A DNA stretch of 64,000 nucleotides from Mactromeris polynyma. Taxonomy: Eukaryota > Mollusca > Bivalvia > Venerida > Mactridae. This document shows positions 24,677 to 37,039 of the stretch, in pieces; positions within the stretch are counted from its first letter, which is position 1; each line of letters opens with the position of its first letter. The notes under the pieces were generated by a model. The model was not told the origin of the DNA. It saw only the letters and a program-made list of their open reading frames with translations, and searched no databases. The stretch spans positions 7,521,372-7,585,371 of the forward strand of contig JASFXZ010000027.1 of NCBI GenBank assembly GCA_032209605.1, given 5' to 3'. A program made the translations under genes and the position numbers.

Positions 24677-24835
24677 TAGGGCTAGCGCTGCTTTTTTTCT
24701 TGAGCCAATTTTGAAACCGGTCGTTTCAGTCTTTGGGTGATTCACTGTAGTGCTCACTGTTATTTTATTTCTTTTTATTTTATTATTTTTATAAAAGTTT
24801 AAACTATACATCTCATTATCAATTATTTAAATTAA
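24677..24835 (+). repeat. Dispersed repeat, copy 2 (see 9660-9935)
   Basis: It starts AGGGCTAGCGCTG and reads through TTGAGCCAATTTTGAAACCG and GATTCACTGTAG to CATCTCATTATCAA. An R1-like 5' fragment (GGTTATTTCGCATTATGATG, GGAACAAGGTCAGTAAAAGG) lies just upstream at about 24560-24670. Confidence 0.55.
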
Positions 24836-24836
24836 T

Positions 24837-25530
24837 TTTCACCAAGTACGAAGCTATTTCTGGTGGTTACGGTCAATTTTCACCAAGTACGCAGTTATTT
24901 CTGGTGGCTACGGTTAATTTTCACCATGTACGGAGCTATTTCTGGTGGCTACGGTGAGTTTTCACCAAGTATGGGTGTAATTCCGGTGGCTACGGTTTGT
25001 AATTACCAAGTACGGGACTATAGCGGGTGGCTACGATCGATTTTCACCAAGTACAGGTCTATTTATGCTGGCTAAGGTCAATTTTCACCAAGTGCTGGAC
25101 TATTGCTGGTGGCTACGTTCAGTTTTTATTTAGCATGGGTGTAATACCGGTGGCTAAGGTTTGTCATTACCAAGTACGGGACTATTGCTGGTGGCTACTT
25201 TCAGTTTTTATTAAGTTTGGGTGTAATTCCGGTGGCTACGGTCAGTTTTTACCAAGTACGGGGCTATTTCTGGTGGCTACAAATGATTTTCACCATGTAT
25301 GGGGCTATTTCTGGTGGCTACGGTCAGTTTTTATTAAGTATGGGTGTACTACGGTCAGTTTTTATTAAGTATGGGTGTAATTCCGGTGGCTACGGTCTGT
25401 AATTACAAAGTACGAGACTATTTCTGGTGGCTAGGATCGATTTTCACCAAGTACGGGGCTATTTCTGGTGGCTAAGGTCAGTTTTCACCAAGTTTGGGGC
25501 TATTCCTGGTGGCAACGATCAGTTTTCATC
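24837..25530. repeat. ~40/41-bp minisatellite array 1, about 17 diverged copies
   Basis: The core is TTTTCACCAAGTACGGRGCT then ATTTCTGGTGGCTACGGTCA. It belongs to the same family as the array at 34722-36365, sharing GGTGGCTACGGTCAATTTTC. Copies are much more diverged here, implying an older array. It lies 0.7 kb beyond the gene A polyadenylation signal. Confidence 0.92.
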
Positions 25531-26995
25531 AATTTGTGTTTATTTTCTGAACTGGCCTTTATTGTAAGAAACTGTTTAACAATTTTTGTCATACATATGT
25601 TTGAGTGTGTTTCTTATGATAAAATTTGAAATACATGTATCATGATATAACTGTTGCTCGTTATTGTTTTCATCTATATTGTCGACACACTTAATATAAT
25701 TTTGTTCATGATATTGTAAAACATTGTGATATTTCTGGTTATCTTACGGGTAAATGATTTATTTAAATAGGAAACGCAAATTTCATACATTTTTATCATA
25801 TTCATACATTCATCATAATTTATATTTCATGATCACGTCTAAAACAATCATCGTTAGTTGTCAACACATAGTGTACTGTTACAATTGATATATTCAGTCA
25901 TAACACCATCATGTTCCGTTATACACACTCATTATATAAATAGAGCCCTCCTGGACAATTTGGCGGCAATTTGTTTTCTTCTTTGCATGTTAAGAATGGA
26001 GATGTACCTCGACCGGAAGTCAAATCAGTAATGATTAAGATTAGGCCAGCCAGCCAGTGCGTGCCGAGTTTTAACTAAACGAGGTTGCATCGTGGCGGCA
26101 GCGAGGCATAACGAGGCACAACGTGAAACAACGTGGCGATAGCGAGTCGAAAGCGTGGCGGTAGCTAGGCATAACCCGACTTTGATCTTCTGTGTCACCT
26201 GTCAATCGTGTTACATCGGGACTACAACGAGGCGACAGCGTCTGTCACGAACCAAGCTTTACAAATACAATCATTGTGTATAGGCGTTAACCCGTCTTAC
26301 TAAAATTCAAGATAGCTGTTTGTAGATACATGTAGTGATAATTTAATAATGACTAAATTGAACAAGCATGATACTTATGTATCGTTCAGCTTGTCAATAA
26401 ATATGAGAAGTATTCTAACCATCAGCACCCAAAGGTTCCCATCTTCGTTCACTGCACCGATTAAAAATCGTACACTGTGATGTTCTCCTGAATTGACAAT
26501 CGTTCCATTAATTGTGTGAATTTTAAATAAATGGTCCTTGTAAAATTAATTAAGTATGTTTTAGTAAAATTGGTTAAACATTTACCGACTGTAAGTTTGC
26601 ATAATTAAAAGTAGTACATCACGCTATACAGTAAAGTTCTAATGTAAATTAACGATTTCAAACTTAGCTGATTTCAGTTCATATTTCAATGAGTCAGACT
26701 TCATATTAATTTTTATTGTAGAGCGGATGTACATTACAGTACGTTATGTCTGAATTGATTATATTGTGAAGGGCTTTGCGAATCTTAGTCCGTGATAAAC
26801 TGTCACTGTGAACACCGTTTAGTTTGTGATAAAAGAATACAATCCGGACTTATGTAAAGTTTGTCTATTTACAGATCAATTTTAAATGTATATCCGACTT
26901 CTGGAAGTTAACGAGCAACATCCTGTTTCAGATTTTGATGCGGACTTATGTTCCCCTAAAAAATAGCTGTCATTGTAATGCGATTAAGGGTGAGG
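25531..26995. other. Intergenic AT-rich DNA, no gene seen
   Basis: No supported exon. A GC-richer patch at 26050-26180 contains imperfect repeats of the type GTGGCGGYAGCGAGGCATAA and GAGGCACAACG, of unknown meaning. Confidence 0.5.
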
Positions 26996-26999
26996 TTAG

Positions 27000-27425
27000 C
27001 TAGCTGTTAAATCGATTTAAACCCCCAGTATTCTTTGCTGACAGTTCCAAGGCTGTAATTCGCTATAATATATGAGTGTTGTTTCTGTTTGCGTGAATAT
27101 GTTTTGTATTTCCCTTTCCCCTGTGCAATTCTGTCACTTTATAGTGTTTGGCCTATTGCGGCCAGTTGTCTCGACTTGTCCTGTTATATTTTCCATCCAT
27201 TAATTCCCCCTTCCCTTCACTGTCCACTTTGATTCTCCTAGTTATTCCTTGTGGTCTGCCGGGCCATTCCGTGTGCCTCTGTTCCTTAATATGTGTACCG
27301 TTTGACCTCCTTTAGTGCCTTATGTTTTATGGATTGTTCTTTTCCGGAGGTCTGCGTGGGGAGGCACTGTCTTGAGTATGTGGCGTTCCCTGTAGTAACG
27401 TATTCCCTCTCTTCCTGTAAGAACT
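27000..27425 (+). repeat. R1 dispersed repeat, long copy
   Basis: It extends further 5' than most copies: TAAATCGATTTAAACCCCCA, CTGACAGTTCCAAGGCTGTA, TTCCCTTTCCCCTGTGCAAT, then CCATCCATTAATTCCCCCTT, GGCCATTCCGTGTGCCTCTG and CTTATGTTTTATGGATTGTT, ending GGCGTTCCCTGTAG...TTCCCTCTCTT. Confidence 0.85.
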
Positions 27426-28204
27426 TAAATTTTCTCTCGTATAGTTGTCAGTTTTATGACGTCATTAACATTTTATGACGTCATTTGACACTACCAAAAA
27501 ACTTTTCTCTCTACAATGCTGTTTCATAACACATCTTAATATTCATTGGGTACAGCCGTCATTTTGTGCTTTTGTTTTAGTTTTCTTATAAATAGACATA
27601 TTACTATTAGTTTTAAATTCCATTTCCCTATCACTTGTATCTTAGAAATGTTTAATTATTAACCACATTATCAAGTTTACTTTACTTTAAATTGCATTAT
27701 TAATTTGATAATTTAAGGTTATTTCACATTTTGATGTTATAAATGTAGTTACAGGGAGCAAGGTCATAATGCTGCTTGTTCCTTCGTGCTGGGTTAGTTA
27801 CAGTATGACTGTTGTTATGCACGTAATGGTTTATTGCTTTTAATAATTAGTTACTGCCTACTTAGTCAATTTATGTATATGATGTTGGAAATCAATGACC
27901 ATATAGCGATTAAGTATGAGGTTAGCTAGCTGTTAAATCAATTTACACCCCAGTATTTTTACTGACGGTTCCAATGCTGTAATTCGCTGTTTGGTTATTA
28001 TTTCTGTTTGTGTTTTGAATGTATTTTATATTTCCCTTTCCCCTGTGCAATTCTGTCACTTTATATAGAGTTCAGGTTATTTCCTGTCCAGTTTCGGCCT
28101 ATACATTTACAACTTATACATTTGAGTAAGTGTAAAGCGACACATTCTGGTGCAACTATATAATGTCAATTATAGATTAAAACATCTGTACCCCCCTCTT
28201 CGAC

Positions 28205-29025
28205 TGTGTTAAGAACACCCTGGGAAGGAAGCTCGCCACCTCCAGTCCTTCTCTGCTCCGTCTTTCTTGTGACTTCTTTCTTTTTAGTGGCGCTTACAAG
28301 TCAGGGTCTGCCACTTCTTGCGCGCGTCCTTCCCAGACCGCTGTCCTCCTACACTCACTGCACTCACCCTGTAAACATTATGAAATGACCATAACATGAC
28401 TATACATTCACAATATAGTGCACTATGGCTATGTGCGTCTTTATTCTGCACTGTAACAGTACCAATACACATTTACCAAATTTAATTTTGTTTAACCTGC
28501 GACCCCGCTCTGCATAACCTCCCTTCAACAAGACGACTTCTGCTAAAATTGAATTAGGACAACAGATGGGTCAAATGTTGAAAACAAATAAGATATGTTC
28601 AATGTTTGGTATTTTTAATATTGGACTCGTAGGATAAACATCACGTATTGCTACTATGATTTTATAAAAATGTCGAAACGGTGGTGATAGTTGTAGTATT
28701 TTTGGACACACACTTTTCGGGTAATGTGCATAGTCTAACGACTTTCATGAAATGCTTAATTATTTAAACTAAATTCATTTGTCATTTGAAACACAAAATT
28801 GTGGACCAAGGCATGTATTTTCGACAGGTCAAATGAAAATAAAATGGCACATTACCGTAGTGCTATCCGTTCCCAGGTCGCTTGCCTTTTCTGCTTGGTT
28901 ACTTTTTTTGTTCATTCTCACGGCCTCTACCAAGGTGGAAACTTCCTCATCGGTCCAGTTTTCCTTCCTCTTAAAGAGGAAGTTTCCACCTTGGTTGTCG
29001 TATTAGTAGCCGCCATTTAGGATTG
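28205..29025 (-). pseudogene. Broken Myb/SANT-like DNA-binding domain gene
   Basis: On the minus strand, about 28985-28870 reads KRKENWTDEEVSTLVEAVRM. This is the start of a Myb/SANT-like domain of the type found in NAIF1-like and Harbinger-linked proteins. Further on, about 28400-28300 reads SAVSVGGQRSGKDARKKWQT and L, then, after a stop and frame change, KKKEVTRKTEQRRTGGGELP. The W-x-D-E-E, KKW and KTGGG landmarks are in the family's order, but the frame is broken. An upstream ATG (29018-29016) opens a different frame. The remnant is non-functional. It lies inside the insertion that splits an R1 repeat. Confidence 0.55.
28930..28996. repeat. Short perfect inverted repeat at the Myb/SANT domain start
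   Basis: CCAAGGTGGAAACTTCCTC and its exact inverse GAGGAAGTTTCCACCTTGG lie about 27 bp apart. The first arm contains the conserved EEVSTLV codons of the domain; the second is an inverted copy placed upstream of it. Confidence 0.85.
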
Positions 29026-29450
29026 TGTAATTTGTGACGTTAGCAGACGATCTGTCAAAAAGCGCGGACCGCATAGAGATACCTGGATGTTTACATTCAG
29101 CGTAATTTTCAACTTCCATATGAAGAGTAGCTCTTAGGAGCGAAAACGCATCCCAGATTATTTCCTGTCCAGTTCGGCCTATTGCTGCCAGCCGCCTTGA
29201 TTTTTGTCCTGTGATATTTCCCATCCATTAATTCCCCCCTCCTTCACTGTCCACTTTGATTCTCCTAGCTATTCCTTATGGTCTGCCAGGCCATACCTTG
29301 TGGATCTGTTCCTTAACGTATGTACCCTTTAACCTCCTCAAGTGCCTTATGTTTTATGGATTATTGTTTTCCCGGAGGTCTGCGTGGGGAGGCACTGTCT
29401 TATGTATGTGGCGTTCCCTGTAGCTACTTATTCTCTCTCTTTAAAGGTAA

Positions 29451-30319
29451 GATTATAATTGTGCACCACTTAAAATGCGTAGCATATCAAAAGCTACATC
29501 TATAAATAATTAAATACACACTAAGTATGTAAATATCACATAATTACATCAGAAAGGAATGACAATAAAACAAAACAATACTAAGAACAGGCTACACTTG
29601 TCCGAATTACGATTGTCCGAAATATAGTATCACCTAAGGAAAGTATCTTATATTTGATATAATTGTTTTTTATAGACATCTTTAGTCATATGATTAAAGA
29701 TATGCTGTTAAAATGTAAGAGATATGTTTAGATTTAAAAAGTATTTACATGTTTCCATACAGTAAGTGATCGTTAATCTTCAAAGTTTACCCTCCAAATA
29801 TTTTACGTGGTAAACAGTTTCATGTGACGTCAACCGGTACACGTCATTGGTTAAGCGGAATGTAAATGTAGTGTAATAAAGCAGAAAGAACAAATGAATA
29901 TATATTATCTAGCATTCTATTTAAGATAAAATGTTGTGTTGATTGTATTCTATGGTGACACTTGCTATTGTAATTATTCGTTTTTTACAGTGTGCAATAA
30001 AATGCCTTGGCTTATTTTTCAAATATTGTGGAATATCTGAAGAAAAAGCCCTGCGTCTCCCCGTGACATCACATTTGCCTGGATGTACCTATTTATTAAA
30101 GGAGTAAAGAAAGTACGCTTATTAGCTTATTGAACATTACACAATATATTTCTCTTGTAGGTTTTATGTGTATATATGCTACATTTCTGCAAATACATTT
30201 GCTACAGTTGCAATGCTTAGAACTATGTCCATACACCATATATCATGACATACGCTCAATCATTGATTAAGACATATAGGTATAAATACAAATAATTAAA
30301 GAAAATGACACTTCTTTTC
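29451..30319. other. Intergenic DNA, no gene seen
   Basis: AT-rich sequence with no coherent exon, RNA gene or repeat recognised on either strand. Confidence 0.45.
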
Positions 30320-31642
30320 TAAGGCCTAAAAAAATTGTTTGTTTAGGGTAACATCTCCAAAAAAGCTAGGTAGGGTAGGTAGGTTTTTTTTTTTTTTTCC
30401 CTGGCCTACAAATACAAAATCTTGTTACAAATCATTAATAGATCATTGGGAAGTTAAAGTGCACAAAATTAAATGAAAAGAATTGTAACAGTAACTTTAA
30501 ACTAAACATATTTACTTTGAAATCATCTGTTTTACATGTACATTTTGAAATGATTTTTTTACTTGTTTACTGAGAATTTATTTAAAGGCAGTTTCAAAAT
30601 AAATATATAAAACTACATAGTTGTCCAATTTTTATTGTAGTTTATGTTTGTAACAAACAAAATGTTGCAGATGATATTTTGCAGATGATAAATAGAGGAT
30701 ATTACATGAGTGGTCATTCTATATGGAATTTAATAAACGAGTTTTCAAAATATTGATAAAAACAAGCCTTGAAAGCTGGGCTGGTGTGACTTACACTGAA
30801 ATATCTCAAGCTGAGAACATGCTCATTCTCAAAACTTCTCGTTAGACCGAGTCTGTATTTTCAGAACAAAACTACTATAAATCGCTATTCACCTGACGAA
30901 CGACTTTAGATTTCAATAAGAAACATTCAAAAAAGTATATTTCAATATCAAACAACTTACAAATCGACATACAGACGCGGAGATCGCTATTTTTTCGCCT
31001 CAACTTTCGTTTTACGCAAACGCAGCCATTTTGAAAGGTGGTACCCGGCTCTGCCTAAGAACACATTTCGTAAGCCGAAAACCAAGTTTTTTGGTTTTCG
31101 GCTTACAAAATGTGTTCTTACGCAGAGCCGGGTACCACCTGTCAAAAAGGCAGCATTCGCGTAAAAGGAAAACTACGAGTGAAAAATAGCGATCTCCGCG
31201 TCTGTATGTCGATTTGAAAGTTGTTTGATATTGCAATATAGTTTTTTTAATGTTTCTTATTGAAATCTAAAGTCGTTCGTCAGGTGAATAGCGCTTTATA
31301 GTAGTTTTGTTCTGAAAATACCGACTCGGTCTAACGGTAGGAAGTTGTCCGACCTAGCCATTCTTGACGTTTGACGTTAAAAAAAACAGTTTCTTCTGTT
31401 TGTGAATATTTTTTGAGTATATACACTGTCGACATAAATCACAGCTAAATTTACAGCTATGAATCGTGAGTAAAAGAAAGCGTCTACGGTCGGCGTAGTA
31501 TAAAACGCGGACTAATACTACGCCGTCGCGGATCGGCAAGTTCGGAATTATTTTTTTTGAAAACTGAAAAAAAATAGGGTCGGCACCTTTTTGCTAGGTA
31601 GGGTCGGGTTACCCGAAACAAACAATTTTTTTTTAGGCCTAA
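30320..31642. mobile_element. 1.3-kb inverted-repeat element enclosing a large hairpin
   Basis: The left end (AGGCCTAAAAAAATTGTTTG, TTTAGGGTAAC, GCTAGGTAGGGT) is matched in inverse by the right end (GCTAGGTAGGGTCGGGTTAC, CAAACAATTTTTTTTTAGGC). Inside is the near-perfect hairpin at 30841-31336. No transposase is recognisable, so it is non-autonomous. Confidence 0.65.
30841..31336. repeat. 496-bp near-perfect palindrome (foldback)
   Basis: The left arm starts GTTAGACCGAGTCTGTATTT and the right arm ends AAATACCGACTCGGTCTAAC. The arms mirror each other through CGACATACAGACGCGGAGAT, GGTGGTACCCGGCTCTG and GCCGAAAACCAAG, meeting near 31088 with almost no loop. Arms are about 245 bp with few mismatches. 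Confidence 0.9.
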
Positions 31643-34600
31643 CGCTGGCAGAAACTTGGTAGTATTAAGTATTGTCACATTTGACAGCAAAGTTTTACAA
31701 GGTCCAGACGTATTCAGGTAGTTTCTTTTCAGTTCCTTGTGTGTTCTTTCTACACCATTGGTTGTATTTATGTTTATGTTCAATAGGTCCTGTCTGTAGG
31801 CTAACACCCATTTCTGTCTTTTTGCATAAAAGATAATAATAGACGATAGCGTATTCATCTGTCGGTATATACAAGTACATGTGTATCAAACGAATTGGAT
31901 ATACATGTACTAGTAGGCATTAAAAGGTTTTTATTCACTGCTTTTTTAAATGCTCTTTGTAGCAAGTTTCTTTGTGAAAAATGAAAGTTGAATATGATAC
32001 CATAACAATCTTGAGATTGTAATACTTTCCTATTAAACGACAACATTTAAATGCATTTTAATTGAGAAACAAATCCTGAAGTATTATTTAAGTAACACAC
32101 TACTATTGAAGTCATAAAAGCAAAATATCTTAAAATGTCACCTTAGAATTAAGCAGCCACTTTTTTCTATCCATGACCGGAACTGGGAATTGCGCTGATA
32201 TACTTCACTGGAGCGTAAACGATATACCTCTAATTGGTATTATTCCTCAGTTTCCGACCCAGCACTTCTTCGTAGACTGTCAATATGCAAAGTTGTCAAA
32301 TAGTTCGTACGGCAATGTGAGTAAACAATTAGATAATGTGTACTACTACTATACCGTGTTATACTTTATTTCTGTTACAAAAGTCACAATTATACTATTT
32401 GAAAGTACATTTAATAGTAAATCATTAATACACTCAAGTTTCATTTAAAGAGTAAAAACACATCAAATGCATATACTATACAGTCATAAAGCTTCACTGG
32501 TCATTTCCAGACAACTAAAAAAGTCAGCAACTTATCATTTAGAGTCTGAATGAAAACAATGACACAATAATCACAGCACTTTGAACACACAGAAAACAAC
32601 AAATGTGAAACATACACTAAAATACAATGACAGTCAAATTTCAGTAAATTCTGATTACATGTGCTATATTTTTCCAATAATGGAAATTCTACATAATGTG
32701 TAATTCTCATTTGCATTGCTAATGAGAACATGTTTACACAATATTACAATAAAAGCTGCACAAGATGTAGAGGAAGAGATATATGAATGATGTATATGAA
32801 GCTTGAAACATCACAGTATAAAACCAGTTGCCAAATGTTTTAGTTTTTGCATTATATCAATATTCATGCGGATTATGTATAGATGTTCAAAAGGTTATCG
32901 TTTCATTTTAAGTACTTTTTATCTACTTTCATCCGTTTGGACGGCTTTGCTACTTCTGGCAAGGGACATGCAAAGTCACTATTGTGGCAAAGAGGGGCAA
33001 TTTCCTCGAAAAGGTACCACTGATGTTGAGCATACAATCCAGCTATTTGGTAGTCTGTCAGGGAGATCAGACATATGAACATTTGTTTTGACGTCTTTCT
33101 GAAATGATGGTATTTCTACATATTTGGCAATGGTTTTAAGACTTTCTTGGTGAAGGAAGCCCAGTCAAAGAATATCACTGGCTTATCTGGATCATCAACT
33201 ATTTGTGGTATGTTGTGTCCGTTGCGCGATGATTCGTCTTTTTATAATTATCATATTATTAACGTGTAGTTTATTTTGATTTTTAAGTAATAAAATACAA
33301 AATGTAAATATACGTATGATATTTGTAACTTACGACGGTCTAAGTATATACTGTCATCTGGATTTTCATTTGACAGCTGATTGCAGAATTTCAAACATTC
33401 ATGTTGATCATCTTTAGTATATCTTCATCAATAAAACAATACAGACTAAGAAATTAGTTGCAATGCTGTCAACTGTTATCCAATTGTTGGTGTATATGTT
33501 ACTGCACTTTTTATCATATATATTGCACTTCAAAGTGATAAATGTATTTCTGATACATATACATAATATAATAAAAGATAATCGGCATGCTCATTTGGAA
33601 CAATTGATAACGCGTGATAATGTATTCATGACGCAAAAACTACTGATATAACATGTCAAACATTGTTATACAATCACAAACACACGCGTACACGCACGCA
33701 CACACGCTTAAAATGTATGAAAATGTAAACAATGATAGCGATCAACAGTTAATGTCCATTCATCTTGTGTAAACACTACACGAAGATAACAAATATTTAC
33801 AAAGTACTAAAATGACTCAGTAAATATCGGTGCGACAATGCACTAGCTGGCGTTAAATACAATACAATTACATTCAAACGCACCAAGAACCTCATACCTT
33901 CTCGATACCAAATGACGGTATACATGTATACAACTGTAAATATTCTTGTTATTTGGGAAATATCGTCTATCGTACTTATTGGTGTTTTCAACCAAGGATG
34001 TTGAATAGTTCTCTACTAGGGACTTTACTTGAGTCACTTTTACGCCCCGTCATCTACGAGGTCCCTTATTGTGTTGGACACCCTGGCATCAATTTGATTT
34101 CCAAATACAGAAAGTTGAAACAGTCGGACCGTGACAGAATGGCTGTAGTTACACATATAGATTTCTGACCACATTTGTTCCTATTGTCTTTGCTTTGAAA
34201 ACAATGTTATTTAGAATCACGAAAGACAGTTCGAAACAAACATTACTATGTGTCACTACTTATTTGAATGGAAATTAATGCTAAAATTGTAATAAGATGC
34301 ACTTTAAAACCATTCCATTCGCATCATAATTGTGTCCATCTAATAAATAAGCATAAAAGAATAACGTTTAGAAAATTCTGGCAATACACTTTATGTCAAT
34401 ATTGAAAAGTATTTACACCGCCCTCCATGTGATTATAATGCTGTCCATTTAACTGGCATATTATAAAGTATTGTTGGCTAGTAGCATTGCTGAATTCATC
34501 CCGCAATTTCTTAGTCATCAATTGTCTGTGTTTCTTGTTGTCTTCCGCGTAGCGCATTGCAATGTCGACTTATATTCAAAAACAATAAAGATATAATAAG

Positions 34601-34721
34601 AACGTTGTTAAAATTAATACACGTGCACATTGCTTAAACTGGGGCATAGTTTACAAGCAGTTCAAATCGCTTCAAACATTCGAATTAAGGGTTCAAAATA
34701 TTAGATATCCTCAGTAAGAAT
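31643..34721. other. Intergenic DNA, no gene supported
   Basis: Short open frames occur (for example 32173-32448 and 33953-34168 on plus) but none shows a recognisable domain or splice structure. A CA/CG-rich simple repeat lies at about 33676-33705. Confidence 0.45.
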
Positions 34722-36365
34722 GCTTCGGTCAATTTTCATCCAGTTGGAGGCAAATTCCGGTGGCTACGGTCAATTTTCATCCAGTCCGAGGCAAATACGG
34801 TGGCTACGGTCAATTTTCATCCAGTCCGAGGTAAATTCCGGTGGCTTCGGTCAATTTTCATCCAGTCCGAGGCAAATTCCGGTGGCTACGGCCAATTTTC
34901 ATCCAGTCCGAGGTAAATTCCGGTGGCTACGGTCAATTTTCATCCAGTCCGAGGCAAATTCCGGTGGCTACGGTCAATTTTCATCCAGTCCGAGGTAAAT
35001 TCCGGTGGCTACGGTCAATTTTCATCCAGTCCGAGGCAAATTCCGGTGGCTACGGTCAATTTTCATCCAGTCCGAGGTAAATTCCGGTGGCTACGGTCAA
35101 TTTTCATCCAGTCCGAGGTAAATTCCGGTGGCTTCGGTCAATTTTCATCAAGTCCTAGGCAAATTCCGGTGGCTACGGTCAATTTTCATCCAGTCCGAGG
35201 TAAATTCCGGTGGCTACGGTCAATTTTCATCCAGTCCGAGGCAAATTCCGGTGGCTACGGTCAATTTTCATCCAGTCCGAGGTAAATTCCGGTGGCTACG
35301 GTCAATTTTCATCCAGTCCGAGGCAAATTCCGGTGGCTACGGTCAATTTTCATCCAGTCCGAGGCAAATTCCGGTGGCTACGGTCAATTTTCATCCAGTC
35401 CGAGGCAAACTCCGGTGGCTACGGTCAATTTTCATACAGTCCGGGGCGAATTCCGGTGGCTTCTGTCAGTTTTCATCCAGTTTGGTGCTAATTCCGATGG
35501 CTCCTGTCAGTTTTCATCCTGTGCGGGGCTAATTCTGGTGGCTATTTTTAGTTTTCATCCTGAGTGGTGCTAACTCCGGTGGTTTCGGTAAGTTTTAATC
35601 CTGTGCGGGGCTAGTTCCGGTGGCTACTCTCAGTTTTCATCCAGTGTGTTGCTAATTCCGGTGGCTACTCTCAGTTTTCATCCAGTGTGTTGCTAATTCC
35701 GGTCGCTACTCTCAGTTTTCATCCAGTGTGTTGCTAATTCCGGTAGCTACTCTCAGTTTTCATCCAGTGTGTTGCTAATTCCGGTGGCTACTCTCAGTTT
35801 TCATCCAGTGTGTTGCTAATTCCGGTGGCTACTCTCAGTTTTCATCCAGTGTGTTGCTAATTCCGGTAGCTACTCTCAGTTTTCATCCAGTGTGTTGCTA
35901 ATTCCGGTGGCTACTCTCAGTTTTCATCCAGTGTGTGGCTAATTCCGGTGGCTACTCTCAGTTTTCATCCAGTGTGTTGCTAATTCCGGTAGCTACTCTC
36001 AGTTTTCATCCAGTGTGTTGCTAATTCCGGTAGCTACTCTCAGTTTTCACCCAGTGTGTTGCTAATTCCGGTAGCTACTCTCAGTTTTCATCCAGTGTGT
36101 TGTTAATTCCGGTAGCTACTCTCAGTTTTCATCCAGTGTGTTGCTAATTCCGGTAGCTACTCTCAGTTTTCATCCAGTGTGTTGCTTATTCCGGTAGCTA
36201 CAGTCAATTTACATCCAGTGCGGGGCTAATCCCGGTCTTGTTTTCGTAAGTTTTTCAGCCTGTGCGGGGCTAATTCCTGTAGCTACTCTCAGTTTGCATC
36301 CAGTGAGTTGCTAACTCCTGAACGGGGCTTGTTCCGGTGGCTACGGTCTGTTTTCATCCAGTGTG
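34722..36365. repeat. 41-bp minisatellite array 2, about 40 copies in two homogenised blocks
   Basis: Block 1 (34735-35440): GGTGGCTACGGTCAATTTTC then ATCCAGTCCGAGGCAAATTCC. Units alternate between GAGGCAAATT and GAGGTAAATT, giving an 82-bp higher-order unit. Block 2 (about 35600-36190): GGTGGCTACTCTCAGTTTTC then ATCCAGTGTGTTGCTAATTCC. Mixed variants lie between and after. It lies 0.77 kb before the gene B start. The open frames across it are artefacts. Confidence 0.96.
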
Positions 36366-36603
36366 AAAGAAACTCATTGATAGTCACGTACAACAATAAT
36401 TGTAATCACAAACTTACCGTCGTGTTACCCATGGTATGTAAAAGAATTTGTCAGAGGCGACCAAACATGACAAGTTACCTACAGACTTTCGTTTGGAACA
36501 CAATTCAATCATGGCCACGTATGTTTGCAACGTTTTTGAGTTTTAAAATGATTTTCCTTCTGAAAATTTGTGAAATGTAGCTACCTACTGATCAGAAAAT
36601 ATA

Positions 36604-36863
36604 GGGCTCGTATTCACAAACACTTTTAGACTGAAACTCAGACTTTGACTTTAAAATGTTAAAAGTTAGTTTTGCTCCTACGTTTTTATTACACTATATA
36701 TCTTAATAAAAGTTGGCAAACATGTAGAAGGGGTAACACCAATTATTCTGACAAAATTTCATCCATTCAGATTGAACGAAAACGAAAGGCCAATATCTAA
36801 CTCTATAACTTTTGCAAATAATAAGTCTTTAGAAGGTCTTAAAGTGTTAGTGAATACGGGCCC
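36604..36863. mobile_element. Palindromic MITE with ~50-bp TIRs, copy 2
   Basis: GGGCTCGTATTCACAAACAC and its partner GTGTTAGTGAATACGGGCCC mark the ends; the interior CTCAGACTTTGACTTTAAAA matches the copy at 16177. This copy is more diverged. It lies 270 bp upstream of gene B. Confidence 0.8.
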
Positions 36864-37039
36864 AGGTCTGCATAGTAAGTATTACGAAAGTATTTGAACT
36901 TGATGTCTGTTATTATTGCTTTTGACTTTCGGTAAAGGAAATTTAAACCTACACCTGGTGTTTGCGGAAAATTACGTAAATGTCGCAAAGTAATTGTAAC
37001 AAAGCATTCTAAATAAATCAAGTTTGCTTTTGATTAACA

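Larger units (their letters stand above)
27720..29450 (+). repeat. R1 dispersed repeat split by a ~1.05-kb insertion
   Basis: The 5' part (27720-28110) runs from GGTTATTTCACATTTTGATG to TTATTTCCTGTCCAGTTTCG plus GCCTAT. The 3' part (29157-29450) restarts with TTATTTCCTGTCCAGTTCGG plus CCTAT and continues to the usual R1 end. The intervening DNA (about 28112-29156) is therefore flanked by a direct repeat of about 25 bp and contains a Myb/SANT pseudogene. Confidence 0.75.

Noticed and set aside
33953..34168. Plus-strand 71-codon frame ending RDRMAVVTHIDF
   Set aside because: No domain, no conservation evidence within the window and no splice partner; not supportable.
34720..35573. Repeated 79-134 codon frames with FHPVRGKFRWLRSIF
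   Set aside because: Translation of the 41-bp minisatellite; frames restart every 82 bp and are broken between blocks.
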